Positions 8,420 through 17,388 of a DNA stretch of 64,000 nucleotides are shown piece by piece. How positions within the stretch are numbered: the first letter of the stretch is position 1; each line of letters starts with the position of its first letter. Below the pieces are notes generated by a model. That model saw only the letters and a list, made by a program, of their open reading frames with translations, had not been told where the DNA came from and did no database searches. The position numbers were made by a program, and so were the translations under genes. The DNA is from Rhodobacter capsulatus (GTDB lineage Bacteria > Pseudomonadota > Alphaproteobacteria > Rhodobacterales > Rhodobacteraceae), in NCBI RefSeq assembly GCF_005144475.1, contig NZ_SWJZ01000008.1, positions 124,001 through 188,000 of the forward strand, written 5' to 3'.

Positions 8420-8472
8420 CGCAGCCCGATCCGCTCAGGGATCAACGTCGCAGCCCGATCCGCTCAGGGATC
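8420..8472. repeat. 24-bp tandem duplication at the end of the EVE gene
   Basis: CGCAGCCCGATCCGCTCAGG plus GATC occurs at 8420-8443 and again at 8449-8472, offset by 29 bases. The second copy contains the last codons and stop of the EVE-domain gene; the first lies just past the stop. It looks like a short slippage duplication. Confidence 0.85.
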
Positions 8473-8883
8473 GATCCCGCCCAGGTCGCAGACGATCTTC
8501 CATTCTTCTTCCGTCACCGGCTGCACCGAGAGCCGCATCGAGGTCACCAGCGCCATCTGCGCCAGCCGCGGATCGGCCTTGACCGTGGCCAGCGTCACCG
8601 GCGTCTTCAGGGGCCGCAGCGCGCGGATGTCGACGCAATCCCAGCGCGGATCCTCGGTGGTCGAATCGGGGTGGCTCAGCGCGCAGACCTCGACGATGCC
8701 GACGACTTCCTTGCCGATGTTCGAGTGGTAGAAGAACCCCTGATCCCCCAGCTGCATCGCCCGCATGTTGTTGCGCGCCAGATAGTTGCGCACCCCATGC
8801 CACTCTTCGCCGACCGCGCCCTTGGCCACCTGCATGTCCCAGGACCAGACATCGGGCTCGGATTTGAAGAGCCATTTCGCCAT
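8464..8883 (-). CDS. EVE domain-containing protein
   Basis: A 139-residue single-domain protein with hallmark EVE motifs: KWLFKSEPDVWSW at the start, GVRNYLARNNMRAM, GDQGFFYHSN and GIVEV. The fold is PUA-like and is thought to bind modified bases or RNA; many alphaproteobacteria have a stand-alone copy like this. The start codon overlaps the yciI stop (TGATG), which suggests translational coupling. I chose MAKWLF over a start seven codons upstream inside yciI. Function in the cell is unproven. Confidence 0.88.
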   Translation of the reverse strand: MAKWLFKSEPDVWSWDMQVAKGAVGEEWHGVRNYLARNNMRAMQLGDQGFFYHSNIGKEVVGIVEVCALSHPDSTTEDPRWDCVDIRALRPLKTPVTLATVKADPRLAQMALVTSMRLSVQPVTEEEWKIVCDLGGIDP

Positions 8884-9152
8884 CAGCCGATCACCTTTTT
8901 CCATTCGGTGACGCTGACGCTGTCGAACAGACCGGCTGCCGCATAGGGATCGCCCGCCGCCCAGGCCTGCGCGGCATCCAGGCTGTCACAATCAAGGATC
9001 ACCAGCGAGCCGCACATTTGCCCCGCCTCCAGAAACGGCCCGGCCATCGTCACGATGCCGGTCGTCTCGATATAGGCCAGATGCGCGGCGCGGGTGTCGA
9101 GCCGGGTTTGCAGCGCCCCGGGCTTGTCCTTGCAGATCACGGCGTAAAGCAT
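8883..9152 (-). CDS. YciI-like protein
   Basis: An 89-residue protein of the YCII-related family (dimeric alpha-beta barrel). The family shows a conserved His and Asp near the active site; here AAHLAYIE and LDCDSLDAAQAW are visible. Related domains occur in dehydrochlorinase-like enzymes and muconolactone isomerase-like folds, but the role of this small form is unknown. It lies between gpsA and the EVE gene in a tightly packed minus-strand operon, directly after the gpsA stop. Confidence 0.85.
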   Translation of the reverse strand: MLYAVICKDKPGALQTRLDTRAAHLAYIETTGIVTMAGPFLEAGQMCGSLVILDCDSLDAAQAWAAGDPYAAAGLFDSVSVTEWKKVIG

Positions 9153-10109
9153 TCATTCCTCCTTCAGCGGGCGAGAGAGCAGCGCCGTAACGGCGTCGGA
9201 AACGGAAATCTTTTGCGCACAAAGCGCGGCGATCATCGCGGCGATCGGCATCTCGATGCCGTGGCCCTGCGCAAGGTTCGTGACCGCCCGCGCCGTGGCG
9301 GCACCTTCGACCGTCACGCCCGGATCAAAGGCGGAGCCGCTGCCCAGCGCAATCCCGTAACGAAAGTTGCGCGATTGCAGCGAGGTGCAGGTCAGCACCA
9401 GATCGCCAAAGCCGGACAGGCCCATCAGCGTCTCGGGCCGGGCGCCCAGTTTCATCGCCAGCCGGTTCATCTCGGCAAAGCCGCGCGTCATCAGCGCGGC
9501 GCGGGCGGAATCGCCAAGCTCCGCCCCGATCACCACGCCCGCCGCAATCGCGATGACATTCTTCAAGGCGCCGCCCAGTTCGGCGCCGATCGTGTCGGTG
9601 GTACGGTAAAGCCGCAAGGTCGGGGTGGAGAGCCGCGCCTGCAGCCCGGGCGAATCGGTCCGGCAGGCCAAGGTCAGCGCGGTGGGCAGGCCGCGGGCGA
9701 TATCGGCGGCGAAGCTTGGGCCGGTCAGAACCGCCGCCGCGGCGCCCGGACAGGCCGCCTCGATCAGCGCGACGGAGCCGCGTCCGGTCGCCAGATCGAT
9801 CCCCTTCGAGCAGGAGACCAGCACCTTGCCGTCAAGCAACCCGGCGTTTTCGCGCAAAAACCCGCCCATCTTCTGCATCGGCACGCCCAGCAGCACGACC
9901 TCGCAGCCCGCGGCATCCTCGATCCGGTCGGTGACGGTCAGGCTGTCGGGCAGCACGGCCCCGGGCAGACGGCGGTCATTGCGACGGCTTTCCCGCATCT
10001 CGCGCACATGGGCGGCATCGCGGGCCCAGAGCAGCACCGGCCCGCGTTGGGCGAGCGAAATCGCCAAGGCGGTGCCGAAAGCCCCTGCCCCCAGAACCGC
10101 GACCGTCAT
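9153..10109 (-). CDS. gpsA: Glycerol-3-phosphate dehydrogenase [NAD(P)+]
   Basis: A 318-residue cytosolic enzyme reducing dihydroxyacetone phosphate to sn-glycerol 3-phosphate, the backbone for phospholipids. The N-terminal Rossmann motif is [12 protein letters not shown] (5-16). The catalytic Lys lies in [15 protein letters not shown], and the C-terminal helical domain carries [14 protein letters not shown] and SRNFRYG. The start overlaps the tsaD stop by four bases (ATGA), so the two are co-translated. Confidence 0.96.
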   Translation of the reverse strand: MTVAVLGAGAFGTALAISLAQRGPVLLWARDAAHVREMRESRRNDRRLPGAVLPDSLTVTDRIEDAAGCEVVLLGVPMQKMGGFLRENAGLLDGKVLVSCSKGIDLATGRGSVALIEAACPGAAAAVLTGPSFAADIARGLPTALTLACRTDSPGLQARLSTPTLRLYRTTDTIGAELGGALKNVIAIAAGVVIGAELGDSARAALMTRGFAEMNRLAMKLGARPETLMGLSGFGDLVLTCTSLQSRNFRYGIALGSGSAFDPGVTVEGAATARAVTNLAQGHGIEMPIAAMIAALCAQKISVSDAVTALLSRPLKEE

Positions 10110-11191
10110 GCCTTGGCCCCCTTCTTGCCAGAGCCAAGCATCGCCGGCGCCGTGGCATCCAGCGGCCAGCGCGGCCGGGCGATCAGATCGGCCGGGCTCG
10201 TAAGACCCAGGCGGAACCGCTCGATCCCCGCCCAGGCGATCATCGCCGCATTGTCGGTGCAAAGCCGCAAGGGCGGCGCGGTGAAACGCACGCCCAATCC
10301 GGCGCAGACCTGCTCCAAAGCCCCCCGGATGGCCCGGTTCGCCGCCACCCCCCCGGCCACGGCCAGGGCGGGCTGGTCCGGCGCGGTGTCGAGATAAACC
10401 GCCAGCGCACGGCGGGTCTTTTCCGCCAGCACATCGGCAATCGCCTGCTGAAACCCTGCGCAAAGATCGGCGCGGGTCTGCCGGAAAAGCCCGCCATGTG
10501 CCGAAATTTCCGTATCGCGGGCGCGCAAAAGCGCGGTCTTCAGCCCGGAAAAGGACAGATCGCAGCCGGGACGGTCGAGCAGCGGACGGGGAAACCGGAA
10601 CGCCTTCGGATTGCCCTTGGCGGCCTCGGCCTCGACCGCGGGGCCGCCGGGCTGCGGCAGGCCCAGAAGCTTCGCCGCCTTGTCAAAGGCTTCGCCCGGG
10701 GCATCGTCGATCGTGCCGCCCAGCCGCGCGAAACTGTCCGGCCCGCGCACCAGCAGGAACTGGCAATGCCCGCCGGAAACCAGCAGCATCAGATAAGGAA
10801 AGGCGAGCCCGTCAGTCAGCCGCGGCGTCAGCGCATGACCCGCCAGATGGTTCACCCCCACCAGCGGCAGCCCGGTCCCGGCCGCCAGCCCGCGCGCGCA
10901 CATCACGCCCGACATCACCCCGCCGATCAGCCCCGGCCCCGAGGTCACCGCGATGCCATCGAGATCGGCGAAGCCCAGCCCGGCCTCGGCCAAAGCCTCC
11001 GCGACGCAGGTATCGAGCTTTTCGGCATGGGCCCGCGCGGCGATCTCGGGCACGACGCCGCCAAAGGGCGCATGCAAAGCCACCTGCCCCGCCACGACCG
11101 AGGCCAGAACCGTGCCATCGGCACGCACCACCGCGGCGGCCGTGTCGTCGCAGCTCGATTCAAGGCCAAGGAAAGTCAGGGGTCTGGTCAT
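10106..11191 (-). CDS. tsaD: tRNA N6-adenosine threonylcarbamoyltransferase TsaD
   Basis: A 361-residue member of the Kae1/TsaD family that transfers the threonylcarbamoyl group to A37 of ANN-decoding tRNAs. Visible motifs are LGIESSCDDT-like ([10 protein letters not shown]), the metal ligands in [28 protein letters not shown] and [12 protein letters not shown]. Length is typical. I chose MTRPLTF as start; the frame is open upstream but lacks homology-like sequence. It leads a small operon with gpsA, yciI and the EVE gene, divergent from hemD. Confidence 0.96.
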   Translation of the reverse strand: MTRPLTFLGLESSCDDTAAAVVRADGTVLASVVAGQVALHAPFGGVVPEIAARAHAEKLDTCVAEALAEAGLGFADLDGIAVTSGPGLIGGVMSGVMCARGLAAGTGLPLVGVNHLAGHALTPRLTDGLAFPYLMLLVSGGHCQFLLVRGPDSFARLGGTIDDAPGEAFDKAAKLLGLPQPGGPAVEAEAAKGNPKAFRFPRPLLDRPGCDLSFSGLKTALLRARDTEISAHGGLFRQTRADLCAGFQQAIADVLAEKTRRALAVYLDTAPDQPALAVAGGVAANRAIRGALEQVCAGLGVRFTAPPLRLCTDNAAMIAWAGIERFRLGLTSPADLIARPRWPLDATAPAMLGSGKKGAKA

Positions 11192-11261
11192 GCCGATGTC
11201 GTTGCGCGGGGTCTTTCCTGCAGGTAACACCGGCTCAGGCATCGCACAACCCGAGGCGCCG

Positions 11262-11960
11262 ATGAGCCCTGTTTCCCGACCGCCGCTTTTGTTGACCCGT
11301 CCCCGCGCCGGGTCCGAACGATTCGCCGCGCAGTTCCGCGCCCGGATGGGCGAGGACTGGCCGGTGCTGATCGCGCCGCTGCTGGAAACCGAACCGACCG
11401 GGGCCGCTTTGCCCGCGGCAAATGCGCTCATCTTCACCTCGGAACAGGCGGTGAAACCGCTGGCCGAATCGGCGCTGGCGGGCCTGCCCGCCTTTTGCGT
11501 CGGCGCGCGCACGGCGGCGATGGTGCGGCAGGCGGGCTTCCCGGTGCTGGCCGTTGCCCCCGATGCCGAACATCTGTGCGACGTGATCCTGACCGCCGCC
11601 GATCCGGGGCCGATCCTGCATGCGCGCGGCAGCGAAAGCGCCTTTCCCCTGGCCGAACGGCTTTGCGCGGCGGGGCGGAGGGTGGCCGAGGCGATCGTCT
11701 ATGCGCAGCTGCCCCGCCCCCCCGGCCCCGAGATGCTGGCGCTTTTCGCGCAGCCCGGCCCGGTTCTGGTGCCGGTCTTTTCGCCCAACAGCGGCAAGTT
11801 GCTGACGCTTGCCGCGCAAGGGGCGCGCGCCGAGTTGCGTCTGGTGGCGATTTCCGAAAAGGCGGCCCGGGCCTGCACCGGCCTGCCTGCGACAAAGCTG
11901 CAGATTGCCGCGCGCCCCGATGCCGAAGCGCTGCTGGACGCACTTGTCGCACTGGCCTGA
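11262..11960 (+). CDS. hemD: Uroporphyrinogen-III synthase
   Basis: A 232-residue protein of the HemD family, which cyclises hydroxymethylbilane to uroporphyrinogen III on the way to haem, bacteriochlorophyll and cobalamin. The family is poorly conserved. Supporting segments are [16 protein letters not shown] at the N-terminus, [24 protein letters not shown] and [12 protein letters not shown]. Its place directly before Mic60 and HemY is the classic alphaproteobacterial arrangement, which strengthens the call. The ATG lies in the short divergent gap to tsaD. Confidence 0.85.
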   Translation: MSPVSRPPLLLTRPRAGSERFAAQFRARMGEDWPVLIAPLLETEPTGAALPAANALIFTSEQAVKPLAESALAGLPAFCVGARTAAMVRQAGFPVLAVAPDAEHLCDVILTAADPGPILHARGSESAFPLAERLCAAGRRVAEAIVYAQLPRPPGPEMLALFAQPGPVLVPVFSPNSGKLLTLAAQGARAELRLVAISEKAARACTGLPATKLQIAARPDAEALLDALVALA

Positions 11961-12051
11961 GAGCGGTTGAGGTTGAGCAGCACCGAGCCGCTCAATAGAC
12001 TGCGGCAAAATGAAGACATCGCGCCGCGTTGCGCGACTTGGAGGAGTGTCC

Positions 12052-13209
12052 ATGGCGAACCCGGACGAGACGGAGCGTGACAGCACCGCAGAAACCGCTG
12101 CGCAAACCCCTGAAATGTCTGACAAAGACGCAGGCGGCCCGGACGCGGACGTGACCGGCGCCAAGACCGAGGCCGCAGCGCAGGCGGCGCCCGAACCGGC
12201 GCCGAAACCCGCGACCGAATCAGCCCCGGCGAAACCGAAGCCCGTGCAGCCACCGCCGCGCGGGGGGATGTCGGTGGTCTGGGGGGGCATCATCGCCGCG
12301 GTGATCGGCTCGGTCGGCACGCTGGTGGTGCTGCCGAAACTGCCGCCGGAGCTGCGCGAAAAGGTGCTGCCGGGCGCGCAAAGCACGGTGGAGAAAGATC
12401 TGGCGGCGCAGGCGGCGAAGCTTGAGGCCGTGGTGAAGACGATGGCCGAGCTGCAGGCGGGCAATGCCGGCGTGGCGGCGCTGCAGACCGCGGTGGGGGA
12501 ACTTTCCGGCAAGGTCCAGGCGCTGGAGACGCAGGGCGGCACCGCCCCCGCCGCGCCGGTCGATCTGTCCGGCGTGCAGGGGCAGATCGACGCGCTCAAG
12601 GCGATGGTCGAGAAGAGCCCGGCCTTTGCCTCGCAACAGCAGCTGGAGGTGGCGACCGCCGAAGCCAAGGCGAAGATCGCCGAGGCCGAGGCCGAGACCG
12701 CGAAGATCCGCGCCGACTCGGAGGCCGCGGCGAAAAAGGCGATCGCCCAGGCGGCGGTGGCCCGACTGCTGGCGGCCTTTGAAACCGATGCGCCGATCGA
12801 TGGCGCGCTGGGCGATGTGGCGGCGGCGGGCGTTTCGGTGCCCGCGGCGCTGAAGGGCGATCTGCCCTCGATCGCCGCGCTCAAGGCGGCCTTCCCGGAG
12901 GCGGCGCGCAAAGCGCTGACCACCGCGCGCAAGGTCACGGCGGGGGAGACGATGACCGACAAGCTCGGCTCGTTCCTGCTGGCGCAGACCGGGGCCCGGT
13001 CGCTGACCGCGAAGGACGGGACCGGCCCGGATGCGGTGCTGTCGCGGGCGCAAACCGCGGTCGATGCGGCGCAATTCGATGCGGCGCTGACCGAGATCGC
13101 GGCCCTGCCCGAAGCGGCGCAGGCCGATCTGCAATCCTGGAAGGACATGGTGGCCAAGCGCGCAATCGCGCAGACCGCCATCGCCGACCTGACGCAATCC
13201 GTGCAATGA
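12052..13209 (+). CDS. Mic60/mitofilin-family inner-membrane protein
   Basis: A 385-residue protein with a long Ala/Pro/Glu-rich cytosolic N-terminus (1-70), one transmembrane helix (about 74-95), then a periplasmic coiled coil (about 105-240, rich in A/E/K heptads) and a C-terminal helical mitofilin-like domain. It fits alphaproteobacterial Mic60 in length, topology and location between hemD and hemY. Known biology: bacterial Mic60 bends membrane and shapes intracytoplasmic photosynthetic membranes. GGAGGAG stands six bases before the chosen ATG; an upstream in-frame ATG at 12010 lacks such a site. Confidence 0.85.
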   Translation: MANPDETERDSTAETAAQTPEMSDKDAGGPDADVTGAKTEAAAQAAPEPAPKPATESAPAKPKPVQPPPRGGMSVVWGGIIAAVIGSVGTLVVLPKLPPELREKVLPGAQSTVEKDLAAQAAKLEAVVKTMAELQAGNAGVAALQTAVGELSGKVQALETQGGTAPAAPVDLSGVQGQIDALKAMVEKSPAFASQQQLEVATAEAKAKIAEAEAETAKIRADSEAAAKKAIAQAAVARLLAAFETDAPIDGALGDVAAAGVSVPAALKGDLPSIAALKAAFPEAARKALTTARKVTAGETMTDKLGSFLLAQTGARSLTAKDGTGPDAVLSRAQTAVDAAQFDAALTEIAALPEAAQADLQSWKDMVAKRAIAQTAIADLTQSVQ

Positions 13210-13219
13210 GGGGACGGCG

Positions 13220-14662
13220 ATGATCTGGTCTTTCATTAAAATCTCGCTCTTCGTCGCTGTCGTGGTCGGGCTTGCCTTTGGCGCCGCCTGGCTTTCGGAT
13301 CTTGGCGAAACCATCCGCATCATCGCCTTCGGGATCGAGCTGAACCTGGGCGCGCTGCAGGCGGTGATCCTGATCGGGCTTGCCATCGTGGCGATCTGGC
13401 TGGCGCTGAAGGTGCTGGGCTTCGTCTTCGCCTTCATCCGCTTCGTGACCGGCGATGAAACCGCGATCAGCCGCTATTTCGACCGCAACCGCGAGCGCAA
13501 GGGCTACGAGGCGCTGGCCGAGGGGATGCTGGCCGTCGCCTCGGGCGAATCGAAGCTGGCGGCGTCGAAGGCGAGCAGGGCCGAGCGCTACCTGCGCCGT
13601 CCCGAGCTGACGAACCTTCTGACCGCGCAGGCGGCGATGATGAACGGCGACACCCGCAAGGCCGAAGAGGTCTATCGCAAGCTTCTGGCCGATCAGCGCA
13701 CCCGCTTTGTCGGCGTGCAGGGGCTTTTGTCGCAGAAACTAGCCGAGGGCGACACCGATACCGCGGTGAAGCTGGCGCAAAAGGCCTTTGCGCTCAATCC
13801 GAAGAACCTCGAGGTGCAGAACACGCTGTTCAAGCTGCAGACCGAGGTCGGCGACTGGAAGGGCGCGCGCGACGTGCTGCTGGCGAAGATGCGTCAGGGG
13901 CAGCTGCCGAAAGACGTGCACAAGCGTCGCGATGCCGTTCTGGCGCTGCAGGAGGCCAAGGCGGTGCTGGATGGCGGCACCTCGATCGAGGCGCAGGAAG
14001 CGGCGATTGCCGCGGCCAAGGCCTCGCCCGACCTGATTCCCGCGGCGGCGATGGCGGCCAAGGCGCATTACGACAAGGGCGATGCGAAATCGGCAACCCG
14101 CGTGCTGCTGAAGGCCTGGGAGGCGCAGCCGCACCCGGATCTGGCCGCCGTCTTCGCCTCGATGGTGCCGGGCGAATCGGCGACCGAACGGCTCAAGCGC
14201 TTCGAAAAGCTGCTCTCGCTGCGCCCCGATCACGAGGAAACCCGGCTTTTGCGCGCCGAGCTTTGCATCGCGGCCGAGGATTTCCCGGCGGCGCGGCGGG
14301 CTTTGGGCAATCTGGTCGAGACCAACCCGACCTCGCGCGTGCTGACGCTGATGGCGGCGATCGAGCGCGGCGAGGGCGAGGATGACGCGGTGGTCCGCGG
14401 CTGGCTGGCCAAGGCGCTGACGGCGCCGCGCGGCAAGCAATGGTGCTGCGACAAGTGCCAGAACATCCAGTCGCAATGGGGTCCGGTCTGCGACAATTGC
14501 GGCGGTTTCGACACGCTGAGCTGGCGGGAACCGGCGCATAACAACATGCCCCTGCCCAATGGGGCCGAGATGCTGCCGCTGATCGTGGCGAAGGGCACGA
14601 AAGCCGATACGGGCGAAACCCTTGAAGGAACCGCCCGCGCTTTGAGCGAACGCGAAAAATAG
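13220..14662 (+). CDS. hemY: HemY-like TPR membrane protein with C-terminal zinc ribbon
   Basis: A 480-residue protein with two N-terminal transmembrane helices (about 5-25 and 45-72), the HemY_N region, then a series of TPR-like helical pairs (about 120-400). Near the C-terminus (about 408-436) two CxxC pairs, CDKC and CDNC, form a rubredoxin-like zinc ribbon like the one in LapB. This HemY is not the protoporphyrinogen oxidase of the same name; its role is thought to be scaffolding near tetrapyrrole synthesis. It starts 10 bases after Mic60 and is probably co-transcribed with it. Confidence 0.85.
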   Translation: MIWSFIKISLFVAVVVGLAFGAAWLSDLGETIRIIAFGIELNLGALQAVILIGLAIVAIWLALKVLGFVFAFIRFVTGDETAISRYFDRNRERKGYEALAEGMLAVASGESKLAASKASRAERYLRRPELTNLLTAQAAMMNGDTRKAEEVYRKLLADQRTRFVGVQGLLSQKLAEGDTDTAVKLAQKAFALNPKNLEVQNTLFKLQTEVGDWKGARDVLLAKMRQGQLPKDVHKRRDAVLALQEAKAVLDGGTSIEAQEAAIAAAKASPDLIPAAAMAAKAHYDKGDAKSATRVLLKAWEAQPHPDLAAVFASMVPGESATERLKRFEKLLSLRPDHEETRLLRAELCIAAEDFPAARRALGNLVETNPTSRVLTLMAAIERGEGEDDAVVRGWLAKALTAPRGKQWCCDKCQNIQSQWGPVCDNCGGFDTLSWREPAHNNMPLPNGAEMLPLIVAKGTKADTGETLEGTARALSEREK

Positions 14663-14705
14663 GGCTACACATCCCCGCAAGGGCGTGCTATCCGCGCGCC
14701 ACAGT

Positions 14706-14781
14706 GCCGGTGTAGCTCAGCTGGTAGAGCACGTCATTCGTAATGATGGGGTCGGGGGTTCGAGTCCCTTCACCGGCACCA
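14706..14781 (+). tRNA. tRNA-Thr (anticodon CGT)
   Basis: A complete 76-base cloverleaf. The acceptor arm GCCGGTG pairs with CACCGGC, D arm GCTC/GAGC, anticodon loop TTCGTAA with CGT (reads ACG), T loop TTCGAGT, and encoded CCA at 14779-14781. It stands alone between hemY and fliL and is followed by an intrinsic terminator. Confidence 0.97.
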
Positions 14782-14790
14782 CTGAACAGG

Positions 14791-14828
14791 AAAGGCTGGC
14801 AACCCTGCGGTTGCCAGCCTTTTCCTTT
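14791..14828 (+). terminator. Terminator after tRNA-Thr
   Basis: A 14-bp perfect stem (14791-14804 with 14809-14822) with a CTGC loop, running into a T-rich tract TTTTCCTTT. It ends the tRNA transcript and, read on minus, may also help end the fliL operon, whose last stop is 39 bases away. Confidence 0.85.
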
Positions 14829-14866
14829 GGGCCCTGGCCGATTCGTTTCGACCCTGTCCGGGCCGG

Positions 14867-15421
14867 TCAGTTCGAATCCTGCCGCGCGATATCCGAGATC
14901 AGCACGTTCAGCACCAGATCGCCCAGAACGCTCTGCGAAGCCTCGGTCAAGGCGCGGCGCAGATCGGTCATGTTGGCCGTATCGGTGAACGACCCTTCGA
15001 AACCGCCCGCATTGGCGTGATCGAACAGAACCTGCAGCAGAACATCGCGCAGCTTCGGTTCCACGGCATAGACCTTTTCGGTGCTGCCCACCGTCACTTC
15101 AAGGCTGAGCGACAGGACCACCAGCGAAGCCACCGCGCCCTTCTTGATCACCGGAATGACGAACTGGTTGTTCATCTTGACATATTCGATGGTCGGAGCA
15201 GCCTCTTCGCCCTCGGCAGTTTCGCCCTCGGCGGCGGCATGGTCGCCCGCCGCCTTCTCGGGCGCAGGTTTGGCCGCGGCGGGGGCGGCTTCGCCCTCGG
15301 CACCGGCTTCGGCCGCGACCTCTTCGGGCGGCGGCGGCGGCGGGCGCAGGAAATACCCGGCCGCCCCGCCTCCGGCGAGCCCGATCACTGCAAGCACAAC
15401 GGGGAGAATGATCTTCAGCAT
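14867..15421 (-). CDS. fliL: Flagellar basal body protein FliL
   Basis: A 184-residue single-pass inner-membrane protein: a helix at about 3-25, then a Pro- and Ala/Glu-rich linker (27-72) and the periplasmic FliL domain ending in DLVLNVLISDIARQ. FliL surrounds the stator units in the family and supports torque or swarming. The linker is unusually acidic and Ala-rich. It is last of the flgB-to-fliL operon, seven bases after flgH. Confidence 0.92.
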   Translation of the reverse strand: MLKIILPVVLAVIGLAGGGAAGYFLRPPPPPPEEVAAEAGAEGEAAPAAAKPAPEKAAGDHAAAEGETAEGEEAAPTIEYVKMNNQFVIPVIKKGAVASLVVLSLSLEVTVGSTEKVYAVEPKLRDVLLQVLFDHANAGGFEGSFTDTANMTDLRRALTEASQSVLGDLVLNVLISDIARQDSN

Positions 15422-15428
15422 GGCACCC

Positions 15429-16154
15429 TCAGAACGGAAGAAGGATATCGGCGACCTGCTGGCCGTACCGCGGCTGCTGCACGTCGGTGATCTGGCCACG
15501 GCCGCCATAGGAGATCCGCGCCCCGGCGATCTTGTCGTAGGTGATCTCGTTCTGGCGGCTGACGTCTTCAGGCCGCACGAAACCGGTCACGATCAGTTCG
15601 CGCACTTCGAAATTGACCCGGACTTCCTGGCTGCCCTGGATCCGCAGCACGCCGTTCGGCAGCCGGTCCAGCACCGTGGCCGCCACCCGCAGCGTCAGCT
15701 TTTCCTTGCGCGCCACCGAGCCATCGCCCTTGTAGGACGAGGCCGAGCCGGTTTCATAGGCCTCGGCCATGCTGGCGCCTTCGGGCAATTGCGCGTCCAA
15801 TCGCTGCGGGATGCCGAACAGCGAGGGAATCCCCATCTTGTCCGAGCTTGCGCGCGAACGGTCGGAGGTGTTCGAGATCTCCGCCTTGTCGTCGATCTCG
15901 ATCACCACGGTCATGATGTCGCCCCGCGTCGCCGCCCGACGGTCGCCCAGAAGCGAGCCGCGGTTGCCCGACCACAGCGACGCTTCCTGCGCCCGGGTCT
16001 GTCGCAGCACGTCTTCGGGCAGCGGCGGGCTGTTCATCGCGAAAAATTCGTCGCTGCCTTCAACGGTATTGAACTCGGGCGCCTTGCCGACCTGTTCGAG
16101 CCGACCGCAGGCCGCCAGCGAAAGGGCCATGAAAACGAAAAGGATGGAACGCAT
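15429..16154 (-). CDS. flgH: Flagellar L-ring protein FlgH
   Basis: A 241-residue outer-membrane lipoprotein forming the L-ring bushing around the rod. A lipobox, LSLAAC, puts the lipidated Cys at residue 16. The body shows SLWSGNRGSLLGDRRAATRGDIMTV-type sequence and ends with VRPEDVSRQNEITYDKIAGARISYGGRG, typical of FlgH. It follows flgA after 11 bases and precedes fliL. Confidence 0.96.
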   Translation of the reverse strand: MRSILFVFMALSLAACGRLEQVGKAPEFNTVEGSDEFFAMNSPPLPEDVLRQTRAQEASLWSGNRGSLLGDRRAATRGDIMTVVIEIDDKAEISNTSDRSRASSDKMGIPSLFGIPQRLDAQLPEGASMAEAYETGSASSYKGDGSVARKEKLTLRVAATVLDRLPNGVLRIQGSQEVRVNFEVRELIVTGFVRPEDVSRQNEITYDKIAGARISYGGRGQITDVQQPRYGQQVADILLPF

Positions 16155-16165
16155 GAGACAGGCTT

Positions 16166-16591
16166 TCAGTGAGGTTGGACGTAGGCGACGCCATCGGCGC
16201 CGAGCTGGGCGAACAGCGTCGCCTTGGACGTGATGTTCATCACCCGGATCGTGTCGCCCACAGCGCCGCGATCCAGCGCCCGGCCCTCGGTGAGGATCGA
16301 GAGGCTGCCGTCGCGATAGGCCAGCGGCACCATCTGATTGCGTTCGATCACCGCGGGCGCCACCAGATCGGCGGCGCTGATCGGCTGTTGCGGATAGATC
16401 GCGGTCCGGGTCTCAAGGCCGACCGCCGCCAGCGGATCGGTGAGCGCCCCGGGCACGGTGTCTTCGGAAATCGCCAGATCCGATTCGGTGATCACGGTCT
16501 GCGCCCGCAAGGTGCGCGCGGCGACGACGGAGCCGGCCTCGGCAAGGGCGGGCAGCGTCGCCAGAACAAGGGCAAGGGTCAGACGGATCAT
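16166..16591 (-). CDS. flgA: P-ring assembly chaperone FlgA
   Basis: A 141-residue exported protein with a signal peptide (LTLALVLATLPALAEA) and a SAF-like domain. It has the conserved GAVGDTIRVMN near the C-terminus and VVAARTLRAQTVITESDL after the signal. FlgA helps FlgI polymerise into the P ring in the periplasm. It is short for the family (often over 200), lacking the extra N-terminal domain, as in several alphaproteobacteria. The start overlaps the flgG stop by one base. Confidence 0.92.
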   Translation of the reverse strand: MIRLTLALVLATLPALAEAGSVVAARTLRAQTVITESDLAISEDTVPGALTDPLAAVGLETRTAIYPQQPISAADLVAPAVIERNQMVPLAYRDGSLSILTEGRALDRGAVGDTIRVMNITSKATLFAQLGADGVAYVQPH

Positions 16592-17376
16592 CAGCGCACC
16601 TGTGTCGTCGCTTGCAGCATCTCGTCGGCGGCGGTGATCACCTTGGCGTTCATCTCGTAGCCGCGCTGCGCCTTGATCAGTTCGGTGATCTCGCGCACCG
16701 CATCGACCGAACTTTCCTCGAGATAACCCTGCTTGAGCACCCCGAGCCCGTCGGCTCCGGGCGTGGAGACGGTCGGCGCCCCCGAGGCCTCGGTTTCGAG
16801 AAACAGGTTCGAGCCGATCGCTTCGAGCCCTTTTTCGTTGGTGAACCCGGCCAGCGTGATCTGCCCCAGCAGCTGCGGCTGCACCTGATTGGTGAAATAG
16901 GCGTAAACCTCGCCCGCGGCATTGATCGAGATCGTCGTCGCATCGTCGGGCAGGGTGATTCCCGGCACCACCGGATAGCCGTCCGAGGTGACGATCTGCC
17001 CGTCGGCCGAGCGTTTGAGCCCGCCGTCGCGGGTATAGGCGGAGGCCCCCGAGGGCAGGGTCACCTCAAGGAAGCCATAGCCGTCGATCGCCAGATCGAG
17101 ATCGCCGCCGGTGGAGGCCAGCGAGCCCTGCGCCAGGGTGACACTGACCGCGGTCGGGCGCACGCCCAGACCGATCTGCACGCCCGCAGGAACGATGGTG
17201 CCGTCGTTGGCGGTGATCGTGCCCGGGCGGGTCGCCTGCTGATACATCAGATCGGCGAATTCGGCGCGGCGGGCGTTGTAGCCCGTCGTCGACATGTTGG
17301 CGAGGTTGTTCGAGATGACTTCGACCCGCATCTGCTGGGCGCTCATCCCGGTGGCGGCAATCTGCAGGGCGCGCAT
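16591..17376 (-). CDS. flgG: Distal rod protein FlgG
   Basis: A 261-residue axial protein of the distal rod. The N-terminus MRALQIAATGMSAQQMRVEV with SNNLANMSTTGYNARRAEF is the flagellar rod signature. The C-terminus EITELIKAQRGYEMNAKVI matches the Flg_bbr_C motif. The length is the usual one for FlgG. It follows flgF in the operon; the FlgG rod sets the periplasmic length reached by the P and L rings. Confidence 0.97.
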   Translation of the reverse strand: MRALQIAATGMSAQQMRVEVISNNLANMSTTGYNARRAEFADLMYQQATRPGTITANDGTIVPAGVQIGLGVRPTAVSVTLAQGSLASTGGDLDLAIDGYGFLEVTLPSGASAYTRDGGLKRSADGQIVTSDGYPVVPGITLPDDATTISINAAGEVYAYFTNQVQPQLLGQITLAGFTNEKGLEAIGSNLFLETEASGAPTVSTPGADGLGVLKQGYLEESSVDAVREITELIKAQRGYEMNAKVITAADEMLQATTQVR

Positions 17377-17388
17377 CGGGTGTTTCCT

